DNA of 64,000 nucleotides from a virus: IMG/VR virus record IMGVR_UViG_3300027128_000001, positions 1-64,000 of that record, one strand, 5' to 3'. The notes beneath the pieces were generated by a model. It ran no database searches and was not told the origin of the DNA. It was given only the letters and a program-made list of their open reading frames with translations. This document shows, piece by piece, positions 9,428 to 20,100 of the stretch (positions within the stretch are counted from its first letter, which is position 1; every line of letters starts with the position of its first letter). A program made the position numbers and the translations under genes.

Positions 9428-9709
9428 TTATAGCTTCGTTTCTGCTGCACGGGCTTCTATTTCCATGGGATTGTTCTTGTACCCGTGCCGCAGATTAAGC
9501 CAGAGGTACTGAACATAAAACCGGATCACACCGAGCCTTTGCGCCTGCTCCCAGTGCGCCTGTTCGTGACGAATTAGACGCTGGTCATTGATACGCTCGC
9601 TGAGAATAAAAATACCAAACGGTGGCAGTGTGATTCCAGCGTACTTGGTTGTACGGAGCCACCATCTAATTAGCCCAGATGCGCGGATTACCTTGGGAAT
9701 TGTATCCAT
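9428..9709 (-). CDS. HExxH-containing putative metallopeptidase-like protein
   Basis: 93 residues from an internal ATG (MDTIPKV); the frame extends 16 residues further but that start is less likely. The central IRHEQAHWEQAQRLG has the zinc-protease HExxH form, and a downstream NPMEIEARAAE supplies a possible third ligand. Small proteins of this type are common in proteobacterial phages and are annotated only as hypothetical. Substrate unknown. It stands alone between two divergent gaps on the minus strand. Confidence 0.6.
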   Translation of the reverse strand: MDTIPKVIRASGLIRWWLRTTKYAGITLPPFGIFILSERINDQRLIRHEQAHWEQAQRLGVIRFYVQYLWLNLRHGYKNNPMEIEARAAETKL

Positions 9710-9794
9710 AATGCGAGACCTCGTGTGTTTATTGTTATACAATGGGTTCCCAGTCACTAACTAGTTACTGCATGGACTGACACAACTTATTATA

Positions 9795-11231
9795 TCACAA
9801 ATAAGTAATGTTTGTCGAAAATGTAGAAGTAACCTGTGTTAGACTTGTAGTCACAATACTCAAAGTGGCTGTACTTGTAGTATTTACACCAGCAGAATCT
9901 GAATCTGTGAGTGTGCTTACTGTAGAAGATCCAGACGCCGGGCCGTAAGTGAAGTTACCGAATGTTCCAGAGAAAGCTCCATTTATAGTTCCGTTTCCCG
10001 GCAACTTCGCAACTATCCAATCAGTGTTACCAACTGTTTGAGTGTCTTGGTATCCTGCGATATATACATTCCCAAAACTGTCTATACCGACACTCGTTCC
10101 CGTATCCGATCCCGTTCCATCAAGTTGTCTAGACCACTGCCAAGTCCCAGATGAGTTAAATTTGACTAAAAAGAGCTTGTTAGTAGTAAAGCCATGAGTT
10201 CCTATGCAATAAATATTATTGGACGAATCTATAGCCACTCCTGTAAAGTTGTCAACTGAACTTGACCCAATGGTTCTCTGCCATTGAATTACACCAGAAG
10301 AATCATACTTAGCTATGAATGCATCATTAGATCCAGCGCCTTGTGAAGAGGTGAAGCCCACAATATAAACGTTTCCAGAAGAATCAACTTCTACTGCCTG
10401 TCCATTATCTGTAGCGGTTCCGCCTAAGGAGCGTTGCCACTGTAACGCTCCAGAAGAATTGAACTTAGCGAGAAGTATATTCTGGATACCAGATCCTGAT
10501 GGCGGAGAAATTCCACTTACGTACACATTTCCAGAAGAATCTACAGCAACATCACTAAATTGATTAGAGCTAATGGACCCAAACGTTACTTGCCATTGAA
10601 GAGTACCAGAAGAATCATACTTAGCTATCAAAGCGTCGGTACCACCTGCACCTTGTGAGCTGGTTTGCCCTGCACAATAAATGTTGCTTGCTGAATCTAT
10701 TACAATCCCGGAAAAACTTTCACCGCCCCCGCCGCTAAGCGAACGCTGCCATTGAAGAGTACCAGAGGAATCATACTTAGCTATCAACGTATCGGAGTTT
10801 ATACCTAAAGTGGTTCCGACACAATATACATTTCCTGAAGAATCTACAGCAACATCTTGAAAGTCTGTATAAACACTCGCCGATGTGCTTCCTAAAATGC
10901 GTTGCCATTGGATGACGCCAAATTCATTAAACTTGATTAAAAGAGCATTAGCAGAGCCGCCCGGGCCTTGCGAAGCGGTGGATCCCACAACATAAATGTT
11001 TCTAGACGAATCCACGACCAAGTAGTTACCAAAATCATTATTGATCCCACCAACAGTGGCAATCCAGTAATTAGATTTACCATGAAGGTTGTTAAATCCA
11101 ATGGCCCCGCTAGGAACACCAGCGAGCGCCCTAACAGGGGCATCATTAAGACTGGTCGCAGCAGTGGAATCACGCCCTATTTCGAGGTTGATTTGCGACA
11201 TCGAAATTTCACCACTAGCTGGCAGTGTCAT
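9795..11231 (-). CDS. Beta-propeller (SBBP-repeat) tail protein
   Basis: 478 residues. The N-terminal 50 residues (LPASGEISMSQINLEIG, later GAIGFNNLHGKS) are a frequent phage tail-tip anchoring motif. Residues about 55-415 consist of repeated blades of the type VAVDSSGNVYVVG...LLAKFNSSGALQWQR, the signature of SBBP/NHL-like beta-propellers, and a Ser/Thr-rich C-terminus follows. It is likely a receptor-binding or decoration protein of the tail. Its start overlaps the end of the preceding fiber gene by 4 bases (ATGA), indicating translational coupling. Confidence 0.8.
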   Translation of the reverse strand: MTLPASGEISMSQINLEIGRDSTAATSLNDAPVRALAGVPSGAIGFNNLHGKSNYWIATVGGINNDFGNYLVVDSSRNIYVVGSTASQGPGGSANALLIKFNEFGVIQWQRILGSTSASVYTDFQDVAVDSSGNVYCVGTTLGINSDTLIAKYDSSGTLQWQRSLSGGGGESFSGIVIDSASNIYCAGQTSSQGAGGTDALIAKYDSSGTLQWQVTFGSISSNQFSDVAVDSSGNVYVSGISPPSGSGIQNILLAKFNSSGALQWQRSLGGTATDNGQAVEVDSSGNVYIVGFTSSQGAGSNDAFIAKYDSSGVIQWQRTIGSSSVDNFTGVAIDSSNNIYCIGTHGFTTNKLFLVKFNSSGTWQWSRQLDGTGSDTGTSVGIDSFGNVYIAGYQDTQTVGNTDWIVAKLPGNGTINGAFSGTFGNFTYGPASGSSTVSTLTDSDSAGVNTTSTATLSIVTTSLTQVTSTFSTNITYL

Positions 11232-14200
11232 TTTGCCTCCAATTCTTTTACACGAGCGGAGAGTTCCTTCACGGCCTCGACCAGCAGGCCGACCATATTG
11301 CCGTAGGCCAGCGATAATTGCTCGCCTTGCAGCACAGCTTCCGGCAACACTTTCTCAACCTCTTGAGCAACCAATCCAGTCTGGCGCTCTCCTGTGTCTG
11401 TACGTGTATATGTATATCCGGTCAGTTGCTCGACCTTGGCAAGCGCATTAGGAATTTGTTGCAGGTCGGTTTTCAGACGAATGTCAGAGTAGGCAGTGAC
11501 GTTGCCGTAGGCAACAAAATTTCCTGAAACGTCGGTGTACCACCGATTAATACTTGCAGTCTGGTCGTATAGCCCGGCGTTCGTCCCTGCCGCATTGTTG
11601 TACAAATAAACTGTGCGCGAATCATTGCTCAGGAATAACTGCTTTTCGCCAGATGTGGCATTACCGATGTTAATACTATTTCCTCTGATAGTAAGGCCGC
11701 CAGTTTCGAGTCTACCTGTTTCGGTTCCATTTGATTGCCATATGTGCTTTGTTACGGCGTTGTAGTAAATATCCTGCGTTTTGTCGGCGTTATTTCCTAC
11801 TGCACTGATTATGCTGCCAAACGTGGTTGAGTCTGTCGCCGTGTCTGTAAACGAAATCTGACCTACAGAAGAAATCAGACGACTTGATGTTGAGGTTCGT
11901 AAGAACTGGAAAACACCCGGGGCAGTATTAGCGGTTGACGTAGACTCTACAACAATTCTTGAAGTAGATGCGCCGGTACCGACAACGTGCAAAGGATAAG
12001 ACGCTGTTGTCGTTCCAATGCCAATCCTGTAAGTGCCGACAATATTCCCTGTCATTGTGCCGCCGGCTAGCGGCAGGGCATCGGTGATACCATATCCGGA
12101 CAATGTAGTTGGGTTGGTTCCAGCGGTGACCCGTCCTTTGGCGTCAACCGTCACGCTTTTGTACGTGCCTGCTGTGGCACCGCTATTGGCTAGCGTAAGG
12201 CTGATCGATGTAGATCCAGATCCAGTGGCGTCACCAGTGACCGAGATGCTTTGGTTGCCAGTGATGTACGTGCTGGTATCAAGCGTCCAGCTATCGGCCG
12301 CAGTTTTCTTTAGAAAGCCAGTAGTTCCAGCTAGTCCTGCAATCGCGGTCAGATCGGCGTCGAGCGCCTGTGCATCGGTGATGCCGTATCCGGACAGCGT
12401 TGTCGGGTTGGTTCCACCAGTCACACGTCCTTTGGCATCAACCGTTACGCTCTTGTATGTTCCAGCAGTGACACCACTATTGATTAATGATAAGCTAATT
12501 GATGTAGATCCAGATCCGGTGACGTCGCCAGTGACCGAGATGTTTTGGTTGCCAGTGATGTACGTGCTGGTATCAAGCGTCCAGCTATCGGCCGCAGTTT
12601 TCTTTAGAAAGCCAGTAGTTCCAGCTAGTCCTGCAATCGCAGTCAAGTCAGCATCTAGTGGTTGGGCATCGGTGATACCGTATCCGGTTAGCGTGGTCGG
12701 ATTCGTTCCGCCAGTGACACGTCCTTTGGCATCAACCGTTACGCTATTGTATGCACCGGCTGTAACACCACTATTAGTTAGCATTGTGGTTGTTACAGTG
12801 GCTGAATCACCTGATGTGATTACTGTACCAGTTGTTGCTGGTAGCGTGATTGTTGTTGTGCCAGCTACTGCCGCTGCTTGTAATGTTACGGTACCAGAAG
12901 TAGATCCAGAAAAAGCGGTACTTGTTAGTCCACTTATATCTGTTGCTGTAGATCCAAGAGAGATCGCCGTTGATCCAATTGTAACGGAACTGTTGGAAAG
13001 CTTAGCATTTGCAATAGAACCAGCCAACATGGTATTGGTAACTGTGCCAGTATCAGTCGTGTATACACCATTTGTTACCGTAGCAGCATTACCATTAATA
13101 CTACCAGAAATGGTAGATGAAAATGTTTTTGTTCCAGCTATTGTTTGATCACCAAGGGTATATACACCATTTGTTACCGTAGCAGCATTACCATTAATAC
13201 TACCAGAAATGGTAGATGAAAATGTTTTTGTTCCAGCTATTGTTTGATTACCAAGGGTATATACACCATTGGTTACCGTAGCAGAATTACCAGTACATTC
13301 TGATGATGTGGTAGATGAAGACGCATTGCCAGATAAAGATCCGACAAAATTTGTTGAAGTTACGCTTGTCAGCCCCGATAGAGTCGTGCTAGTTCCACCT
13401 AAAGCAATCGCCGTTGATCCAATTGTAACGGAACTGTTGGAAAGCTTAGCATTTGCAATAGAACCAGCCAACATGGTATTGGTAACTGTGCCAGTGTCGG
13501 TTGTGTAAACACCATTGGTTACCGTTGAAGCGTTCCCGACAAAATTTGTTGAAGTTACGCTTGTCAGCCCCGATAAAGTCGTGCTACTTCCACCTAAAGC
13601 AATCACCGTTGATCCAATTGTAACGGAACTGTTGGAAAGCTTAGCATTTGCAATAGAACCAGCCAACATGGCGTTAGTTACAGTACCTGAATCACCTGAT
13701 GTGATTACTGTACCAGTTGTCGCCGGCAATGTGATTGTTGTTGTGCCAGCTACTGCCGCTGGCTGTAATGTTACGGTACCGGAAGTAGATCCAGAAAAAG
13801 CGGTACTAGTTAGTCCCGATAAAGTGGTACTTGTTCCACCTAAAGCAATCGCTGTTGATCCAATTGTAACGGAACTGTTGGAAAGCTTAGCATTTGCAAT
13901 AGAACCAGCCAACATGACGTTAGTTACAGTACCTGAATCACCTGATGTGATTACTGTACCAGTTGTTGCTGGTAGCGTGATTGTTGTTGTACCAGCTACT
14001 GCCGCTGCTTGTAATGTTACGGTACCGGAAGTAGATCCAGAAAAAGCGGTACTAGTTAGTCCCGATAAAGTCGTGCTACTTCCACCTAGAGAGACTACAG
14101 TCGATCCAATTGTAACGGAACTGTTGGAAAGCTTAGCATTTGCAATAGAACCAGCCAACATGTTATTGGTAACTGTGCCAGTATCACTTGATGTGATTAC

Positions 14201-14653
14201 TGTACCATCAACGTTTGGTATTGTCAATACGCGTGTGGTGCTAGGTGAAATGCTCGCCAGCTGAAACTGGAGTTTCTTGGAAGCGTCAATGTTATCTGTA
14301 AAGTAAGTGGAGCTATCATCAAGACTTTTGTTAGATAGTGTTTGACTTGTTGATAGATCTACAGTCCCTGATGTGTTAATACTCAGAGTTCCGCCACTCA
14401 ATGACAACCCCGTACCTACGGAAATTTGCTCAATTGACCCTGAGCCAGCAGTTGTTCTACCTAATATCCTAGATGTTGACATTGTCAATAGAGATGACCC
14501 TACAGCACCCGACACAGCCTTGGTATCTAAATCATCGGCAATAGATTTGAAGTTACCATCAATCTCCAAATTTGTTAGAGGAGCATTTGCTGCTGTAGTG
14601 CTCCCAGGCTTTGCAGGAGTTGTTGTACTCCCTCTGTACTTAATGAATGCCAT
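11228..14653 (-). CDS. Tail fiber with C-terminal S74 intramolecular chaperone
   Basis: 1141 residues. The N-terminus (AFIKYRGSTTTPAKPGS, then APLTNLEIDGNFKS) is a typical virion attachment motif. The shaft is a long series of near-identical repeats: TVTNTMLAGSIANAKLSNSS with GSTAIALGG, and SVTVDAKGRVTGGTNP with LSGYGITDA. Residues about 1054-1141 form a peptidase S74 chaperone (AYSDIRLKTDLQQIP, QTGLVAQEVEKVLPEAV, LAYGNMVGLLVEAVKEL), which catalyses trimer folding and then cleaves itself off. DNA for the C-terminal third is visibly richer in G+C than its surroundings, suggesting acquisition by recombination. It is a paralogue of the 28993-30741 fiber at its C-terminus. Confidence 0.9.
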   Translation of the reverse strand: MAFIKYRGSTTTPAKPGSTTAANAPLTNLEIDGNFKSIADDLDTKAVSGAVGSSLLTMSTSRILGRTTAGSGSIEQISVGTGLSLSGGTLSINTSGTVDLSTSQTLSNKSLDDSSTYFTDNIDASKKLQFQLASISPSTTRVLTIPNVDGTVITSSDTGTVTNNMLAGSIANAKLSNSSVTIGSTVVSLGGSSTTLSGLTSTAFSGSTSGTVTLQAAAVAGTTTITLPATTGTVITSGDSGTVTNVMLAGSIANAKLSNSSVTIGSTAIALGGTSTTLSGLTSTAFSGSTSGTVTLQPAAVAGTTTITLPATTGTVITSGDSGTVTNAMLAGSIANAKLSNSSVTIGSTVIALGGSSTTLSGLTSVTSTNFVGNASTVTNGVYTTDTGTVTNTMLAGSIANAKLSNSSVTIGSTAIALGGTSTTLSGLTSVTSTNFVGSLSGNASSSTTSSECTGNSATVTNGVYTLGNQTIAGTKTFSSTISGSINGNAATVTNGVYTLGDQTIAGTKTFSSTISGSINGNAATVTNGVYTTDTGTVTNTMLAGSIANAKLSNSSVTIGSTAISLGSTATDISGLTSTAFSGSTSGTVTLQAAAVAGTTTITLPATTGTVITSGDSATVTTTMLTNSGVTAGAYNSVTVDAKGRVTGGTNPTTLTGYGITDAQPLDADLTAIAGLAGTTGFLKKTAADSWTLDTSTYITGNQNISVTGDVTGSGSTSISLSLINSGVTAGTYKSVTVDAKGRVTGGTNPTTLSGYGITDAQALDADLTAIAGLAGTTGFLKKTAADSWTLDTSTYITGNQSISVTGDATGSGSTSISLTLANSGATAGTYKSVTVDAKGRVTAGTNPTTLSGYGITDALPLAGGTMTGNIVGTYRIGIGTTTASYPLHVVGTGASTSRIVVESTSTANTAPGVFQFLRTSTSSRLISSVGQISFTDTATDSTTFGSIISAVGNNADKTQDIYYNAVTKHIWQSNGTETGRLETGGLTIRGNSINIGNATSGEKQLFLSNDSRTVYLYNNAAGTNAGLYDQTASINRWYTDVSGNFVAYGNVTAYSDIRLKTDLQQIPNALAKVEQLTGYTYTRTDTGERQTGLVAQEVEKVLPEAVLQGEQLSLAYGNMVGLLVEAVKELSARVKELEAK

Positions 14654-14657
14654 TGTT

Positions 14658-14870
14658 TTAGCCTATTTTCTTAAGAAGAGTTGCGATCATTTCTTTAAGC
14701 TCATCTACTTGAGTTTGAAGTTTACTGATAGATGTCTTTTGTTCAAGTATACTGTCACGTTGCTTAACATATTTATCATACCCATCTCTATCGCTTACTA
14801 TAATAGATCCATTACTAGCTCTATACAACCCAGGAATTATATTTCCCTGATCATCTTTTACCCTCATCAT
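14658..14870 (-). CDS. Short phage protein with coiled-coil C-terminus
   Basis: 70 residues. The N-terminal half (RVKDDQGNIIPGLYRASNGSIIVSD) resembles short proteins found next to fiber genes; the C-terminal half is a heptad-patterned helix (about 40-68). The start overlaps the stop of the previous gene as ATGA. It could be a fiber accessory or assembly protein; no function can be assigned from sequence. Confidence 0.6.
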   Translation of the reverse strand: MMRVKDDQGNIIPGLYRASNGSIIVSDRDGYDKYVKQRDSILEQKTSISKLQTQVDELKEMIATLLKKIG

Positions 14871-17107
14871 ACAATTACAATTACCCTATAACGATTGACA
14901 ACTGGAACAATGGCGGGATTAACAGACCTCATTACGCATTTCAGATTGTATGTATCAAATGGTGTGATGTCATCTAAGTAAAAAGTATATTCGTAGAAGC
15001 TGTTGGGAGAGCTAGATTTATTACGATCGACATCACACGATAGCAACTGCCACTTAGCATCTTTGTGTTGTGTAGCTCCACCCGAAATGCTAGTTTTAAT
15101 GTACCAGTCAACGCTTGTATCTCTCGTTGAATATAGATCAACAAGAAGACGCACCCCCGTAGATACATCCGTCAGGGTAATTGGTTTTGTGATGTACCTA
15201 CTGTAAGCGTTTCCTACGTCATTCAAAATTTCAGAATTTACAGCTGGATTCTCAATATCCTCATCATTTTGATTATTGATAGCATTGCCATACATTGTAA
15301 GTGTAGGTCTAGCTGCTAAACTAATAATTGGCGATACGTTTGGGTTAGTTGTTGACATAGTAACTGCTAGCTTTACTGACTCATCTCCTGCACGCTGTAG
15401 TGCTTCATTACGAGTAGACATCATCAGATTGGTAGTCGACGTGTCATATGGAAGTCTTATATTAAAATCACTATATGGATCTAGAACGCTGTCGGTACCT
15501 GCTATGTTTAGTACTGATTGGATATCAGTATCCTTATATATCTTATGGGTGATTGAAGGGACAATTCTGTGGACAGGTCTATTCATAGCAACGGAAAACA
15601 CAGCATCAACAACAGCTTTTAGCTTGGCGTTGGATCCACTACCAGATGTAACTGTTACTGTAGGTGGAGACGTATATCCACTACCTGGATTTGTTATTAC
15701 AACATCCGTTATCACTCCATTTGTTACTACAGCAGTGGCAGTTGCAGTAGTGCCAGTTGGTGGTGGACTTACTGTAATAGAAGGTAGAGTGATGGAACTA
15801 TATCCAGTACCACCATTTTCTATTGCTATTTTTTGTAGGAATCCACAACTCTCAATAGTACCTGTACTCGTAGCAGTACCTGCTGATGCTGCAAACGAAA
15901 ACCTATATGGATTAATAATTGTTATTCCAAAGTTGCCATTAAGGGCCGATCCGTTTAACCCGTTATATTTTGTCGCAGCTGTTGTGCTTGTTATAATTGA
16001 TACTTCATCATTGATACGAAAGCCATGTTGGACAGGAGAAGTTACTGTTACAATGTTGCTGCCGCTTGTGGTAGAGAATGAACTACCATTCAAATACATA
16101 TAGTTTGCGCTACCGACTAAACTGAGACTAGAAGATCCTGTAGTGAATTGAGCAACGTTTAATTTGAACTTAATATCTTCTAATTGCTCAGCAGTCCATG
16201 TGATCTTATTTTCAGATTTGAACATCGATCCGACAAACGGTTGTTCAAAGATCGTCTGCCCTGTTTCATTTGACTTTTCGCCCATCTTCGAGGTGAAGAT
16301 GTTATACTTGTTGCTATTGGAGTGCACAACAAAACAATAATCTCGGTCTTGCTCAAGATATGCGGGTTGCGGGAAAGTAAACTTAGTGGAGACAGAAGCA
16401 TCCGAAGAGATGTTAATGTCAGCCGATGCCTTCCATGCAATGTAGTTTGTATTTGCTTGAGGTTTGGATGATGGATATCCATTGACCATTTCACGTATCT
16501 CAACAGACACAGGCACGGAAGGATCTTTTGTGTAGAACCAAAGTTCAATTGAGGTCAAGAAGCATCCGCCATCAACACCATATGTGAAGAATGATTGTGC
16601 AAGGGGATCGGATAGTTGTGGAGGCGGCTGGATGTATCGAGGAATCATCACAGGCGCTGGTGTTGGCTTTGTTACATACTTGTCTTGCGTTCGAACTACT
16701 TCTTGCACTCTAACAGTTGTATTGGTAACTGTCGTTTGATATATTTCTTTTAATCCTAAGGTTGTAAATGTAGCTGATGCAGATCCATTAGTGTTACCGG
16801 CTACATCTAGTAACGCCAGGTCACTGACGTCAGCTACAACAATATTACGCTTACCAACATTGAAGGTACCGGGTGGGATTCGAAGGGCAAATTGAGCAAA
16901 TCCACTATTATCGGCAATCAGATTGCCACCCTCCACTCCACCATTTGGAGTAACAAGATGGTTTACTGCTGTTCTGTCAAAAAACACGTACAGTTTGGAG
17001 TTAGGCCTAACTCCGTTTGCGGTGATTTTAAGTACCTGTGGTCTAATGAATGCAATAGCATTTACATTCACTAGTTCCCTGGTTGATGATGTTGTCGTAG
17101 TTGCCAT
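14867..17107 (-). CDS. Baseplate/tail structural protein, cyanophage-like
   Basis: 746 residues. The central section (QSFFTYGVDGGCFLTSIELWF, VSVEIREMVNGYPSS) matches large virion structural proteins of T4-like marine phages that accompany DUF4815 proteins. It contains a GTGYSS / PGSGYTSPPTVTVTSGSG module (about residues 420-490) and an adjacent beta module ending FSFAASAGTATSTG, both shared with neighbouring baseplate genes. A possible late promoter lies 25 bases upstream. It probably forms the outer baseplate with the 1349-residue protein encoded just upstream. Confidence 0.7.
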   Translation of the reverse strand: MATTTTSSTRELVNVNAIAFIRPQVLKITANGVRPNSKLYVFFDRTAVNHLVTPNGGVEGGNLIADNSGFAQFALRIPPGTFNVGKRNIVVADVSDLALLDVAGNTNGSASATFTTLGLKEIYQTTVTNTTVRVQEVVRTQDKYVTKPTPAPVMIPRYIQPPPQLSDPLAQSFFTYGVDGGCFLTSIELWFYTKDPSVPVSVEIREMVNGYPSSKPQANTNYIAWKASADINISSDASVSTKFTFPQPAYLEQDRDYCFVVHSNSNKYNIFTSKMGEKSNETGQTIFEQPFVGSMFKSENKITWTAEQLEDIKFKLNVAQFTTGSSSLSLVGSANYMYLNGSSFSTTSGSNIVTVTSPVQHGFRINDEVSIITSTTAATKYNGLNGSALNGNFGITIINPYRFSFAASAGTATSTGTIESCGFLQKIAIENGGTGYSSITLPSITVSPPPTGTTATATAVVTNGVITDVVITNPGSGYTSPPTVTVTSGSGSNAKLKAVVDAVFSVAMNRPVHRIVPSITHKIYKDTDIQSVLNIAGTDSVLDPYSDFNIRLPYDTSTTNLMMSTRNEALQRAGDESVKLAVTMSTTNPNVSPIISLAARPTLTMYGNAINNQNDEDIENPAVNSEILNDVGNAYSRYITKPITLTDVSTGVRLLVDLYSTRDTSVDWYIKTSISGGATQHKDAKWQLLSCDVDRNKSSSPNSFYEYTFYLDDITPFDTYNLKCVMRSVNPAIVPVVNRYRVIVIV

Positions 17108-17131
17108 ATAGGTGCCTTGTGTTGTTCCTAC

Positions 17132-17139
17132 TATTTATT
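17132..17139 (-). promoter_or_regulatory. Candidate late promoter AATAAATA
   Basis: The minus strand carries AATAAATAG 25 bases before the ATG of the 14867-17107 gene, within the 53-base gap after the 1349-residue protein gene. Core and spacing match the copy before the 28993-30741 gene. Confidence 0.5.
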
Positions 17140-17160
17140 TGATGGTTATATCTATCAAGA

Positions 17161-20100
17161 TCATTTATCTGTTGATATAAACAACCCTGTCACAAAGAAC
17201 TGTATACACCTCCACGATACCTTCAAAGCAACTTTGGCATTGCGTTTTTTACCTGTGAAGAACTCCACAAAATCTTTGAATTCTTGATAGTATAGGTGAG
17301 CTGTGCCATTGTTAACAACACGACTACCGTGGAATCTATATCCTCTTCTAAAGGCCTCTCCCCACCATTTATGATGTAAGTTGTTTACACACCAAACTAC
17401 TGCTTGTTGTTTTTCTTCTGGGGTAAACGATCCCATTGACACAGCATGTGTTGCAATAACACATCCCCCACCTCCGCCATCACCACCACCTCCGCCATCA
17501 CCACCACCTCCGCCATCGCCTCCTCCGTCACTACCCCCGCCACCATCTGCACCATCAGATCCGTTACTACCATCTGAACTAGCATCTGATGATGAATCGG
17601 AGGATGAATCAGCCGATACAGACACACTGGCATCACTAGTACTAGCATCAGCAGTATATCCGCCATCAGAAAGTCCTCCAATATCACCAATACCACCATC
17701 AAAAATAGGAGGAGGTTCCCAGAGTACTGGCATGGTGGGCGGATGTTCTATGAAGATTTGTAGTGGTTCTAGATACACATCATAATATATTGGAGCAGGT
17801 TCAGGAACATCAAGATATATTGTTCGCTCAACAAACTTCTCAACAGTTTGTGTTTGAATTACTTCATTGACTACTAGTGGTGCTTCTTCTGTAACAGTCC
17901 AAGTGTCCAGAGGTGGTACAATGTTCAGAGTACCATTCCAGGCTAGAATCATAAACGGTTGTAGGTTAGTGATTCTTGAACTTACTGGTTGTTGAGCTAA
18001 AACCCTTTCTACATAAGGTCTTGTGATCAAATTACCAGTGATCTGAAAGTTTCCGGTATTTGATTCTAATGCAAGATTACATTCGCTTCTTTCTCTTCCG
18101 GCATTTAAGCAGTTATTTGCAAATACACTGTTGAACCCTGGAGCTGTGATGTCACCTATGGTCAATGGATAATTAAAGTCTTCGACTAAGAATCCCGTCT
18201 TAAATCTATCAAGCCCTGTAGCAGCATCAACAACATTATAGGTTCTTAAATTATTTTCCACCGCAGTTAATGTTGAAAACTGCTCAAGTTTATATACACG
18301 ATTCTCAAGCCGGCCGATATCCGACATTGTATATCTTGTAGTGGCTCTCCGTCTTAGTGTTATCTTTTTAACATCCCAAGTGTAAGCAGGTACAAAAATT
18401 GATGCTAGAACATACAATCCTTGTTTAACAGGAGGATCAGAGGGTACATCAGACGGTGTTCCTTGAATTACACTTATCTCTCCCATCTTATCCACAACCA
18501 CATGATCTCTTCTTGGCACGTAGTAATTGATGCCTGAAGACTGAATAAAGTAGTCGTTAGCTAAGGTGCTAGCAATATGAGCTCCTGTCCCTGTGAAGGT
18601 GCCGTTTGTTCCTACTGATGGTCTAAAGTCCAGACACTTGAGTAAGTTGAAGGTTCGACCTGAAGCCGACGCCTTATAAGTGGTACCATACTTCTCCCCA
18701 CTGACCCCGGCATAACTATTGATAGAGAAATAATCACCGGCACCGTGGGAATAATAATCATAAGTGATTGACAACGTGCCTTGAGGGGCTGGTTTACCTG
18801 GTTTGAGGTTTAGAATACCTCTCAAGTATGCGTAATCTCGCTGCCCATTATCAAGTGTAAAATTATCTGTGATGTTAGTTGTTACACTGAGGTATGTTTG
18901 TGTGATGGATACAATTTTGATCACATCATTGTGGAGCAATGTAATCCTAGATCCAATTACACCAGTGCCATTGTTAACTAGATTAATTGCATCACCGCCA
19001 GCAGTAGTTGCTAGTTGGAAGGTATCAAGTGTTGCATTTTTTACGTAGTATACAGTACCGGCAGTTATCCCCGTAGTAGTCGTTATGCTACTGAACGTAA
19101 TCGGAGATCCATTAACAAACTCATGCGACGCAAGAGTCACAAGATTAGTAGAATCTGTAAATGTAACGTTGCTTAACGTAGCAGATTCTGTAAAGTTAGC
19201 AACAAGAGTTTTTGTCGCAGGGTTTGCACTTACTTTACTAAGTACGTAAATTGTAACTGTTTCACTTCCTGCTGTTGGATTGTACCCATTCATTTGAATC
19301 GTTGATGAGTTAACGCCCGAACTATATACCGTAAAGTACGTGGTTGGAATGATACCTGTAGTTGCGTTGTTAGGTCCCGTCTTGTTGCTAACAGCGACCA
19401 ATATACCGGGTTCAATAGCCGGAACTTCTCCATCGACTGTAAAGCTACCATTCAGTCCTGTACCATACGTGATTGTAGCAGTAGTATTTTGCCATGCATA
19501 ATATGTGATACCAGGAGCCGATTGCACTTCTGCTACAGGTAGAGGAAAAATATAGTTACTTCGACCTACGGATGATAATTGAACAACATCAGTTACTGTG
19601 CTTACAACCTTTCCTGCTTCATTAACGCTAGCGCCGTTTGTTACACTATCGTGTAATTGTAATGGGGCTAAGGATGCAGTAGATTTATGAGCATATACCT
19701 CATCCGTAGATATATTGTGGTATCCTACAGTAACTCTTCGAAGTGGAGTTGTTCCATCAGACCCATAGTGGGTCAAGTTGGTTCCATATGCAAACTGAAA
19801 TCCATTAGATGCTATAGTATATTTGTATAACACCTTAGCTGCAAAGTTAGCTAACCCTGTTGTTGCTCTAATACCTCCAACATCATCAAATCCCTTACCA
19901 GCCTCAAACGTAACATCATACACCCAAAGTTTATAAACAGCATGGGTTGTTTGATCGCCATCATGATAATCAAACGCCATCACTTTAGCTGAACCTACAA
20001 GAGTAGGTGATCCTACTGTGACATCACTTGTATTATAGAGATTAACTGTTGTTCTTTGTTTTGGATTGATGGTAGACCCAAACATATCGGTAACAAAGAA

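Noticed and set aside
9784-9806. A+T-rich hairpin ACTTATT/AATAAGT as terminator
   Set aside because: Stem is weak and entirely A+T-rich apart from its ends, with no U-run; not supported as a terminator.
12033-13148. Long plus-strand open frame of 371 codons opposite the fiber gene
   Set aside because: It is the reverse of the highly repetitive fiber coding region; its Val/Ser/Pro-rich repeats mirror the sense repeats and it has no ribosome site or known domain.
13515-14264. Plus-strand open frame of 249 codons
   Set aside because: Shadow of the same repetitive fiber gene, with repeated TELLESLAFAIEPANM segments that mirror the sense repeats.
15276-16103. Plus-strand open frame of 275 codons
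   Set aside because: Antisense of the 746-residue structural protein; low-complexity Val/Pro composition and no start signal.
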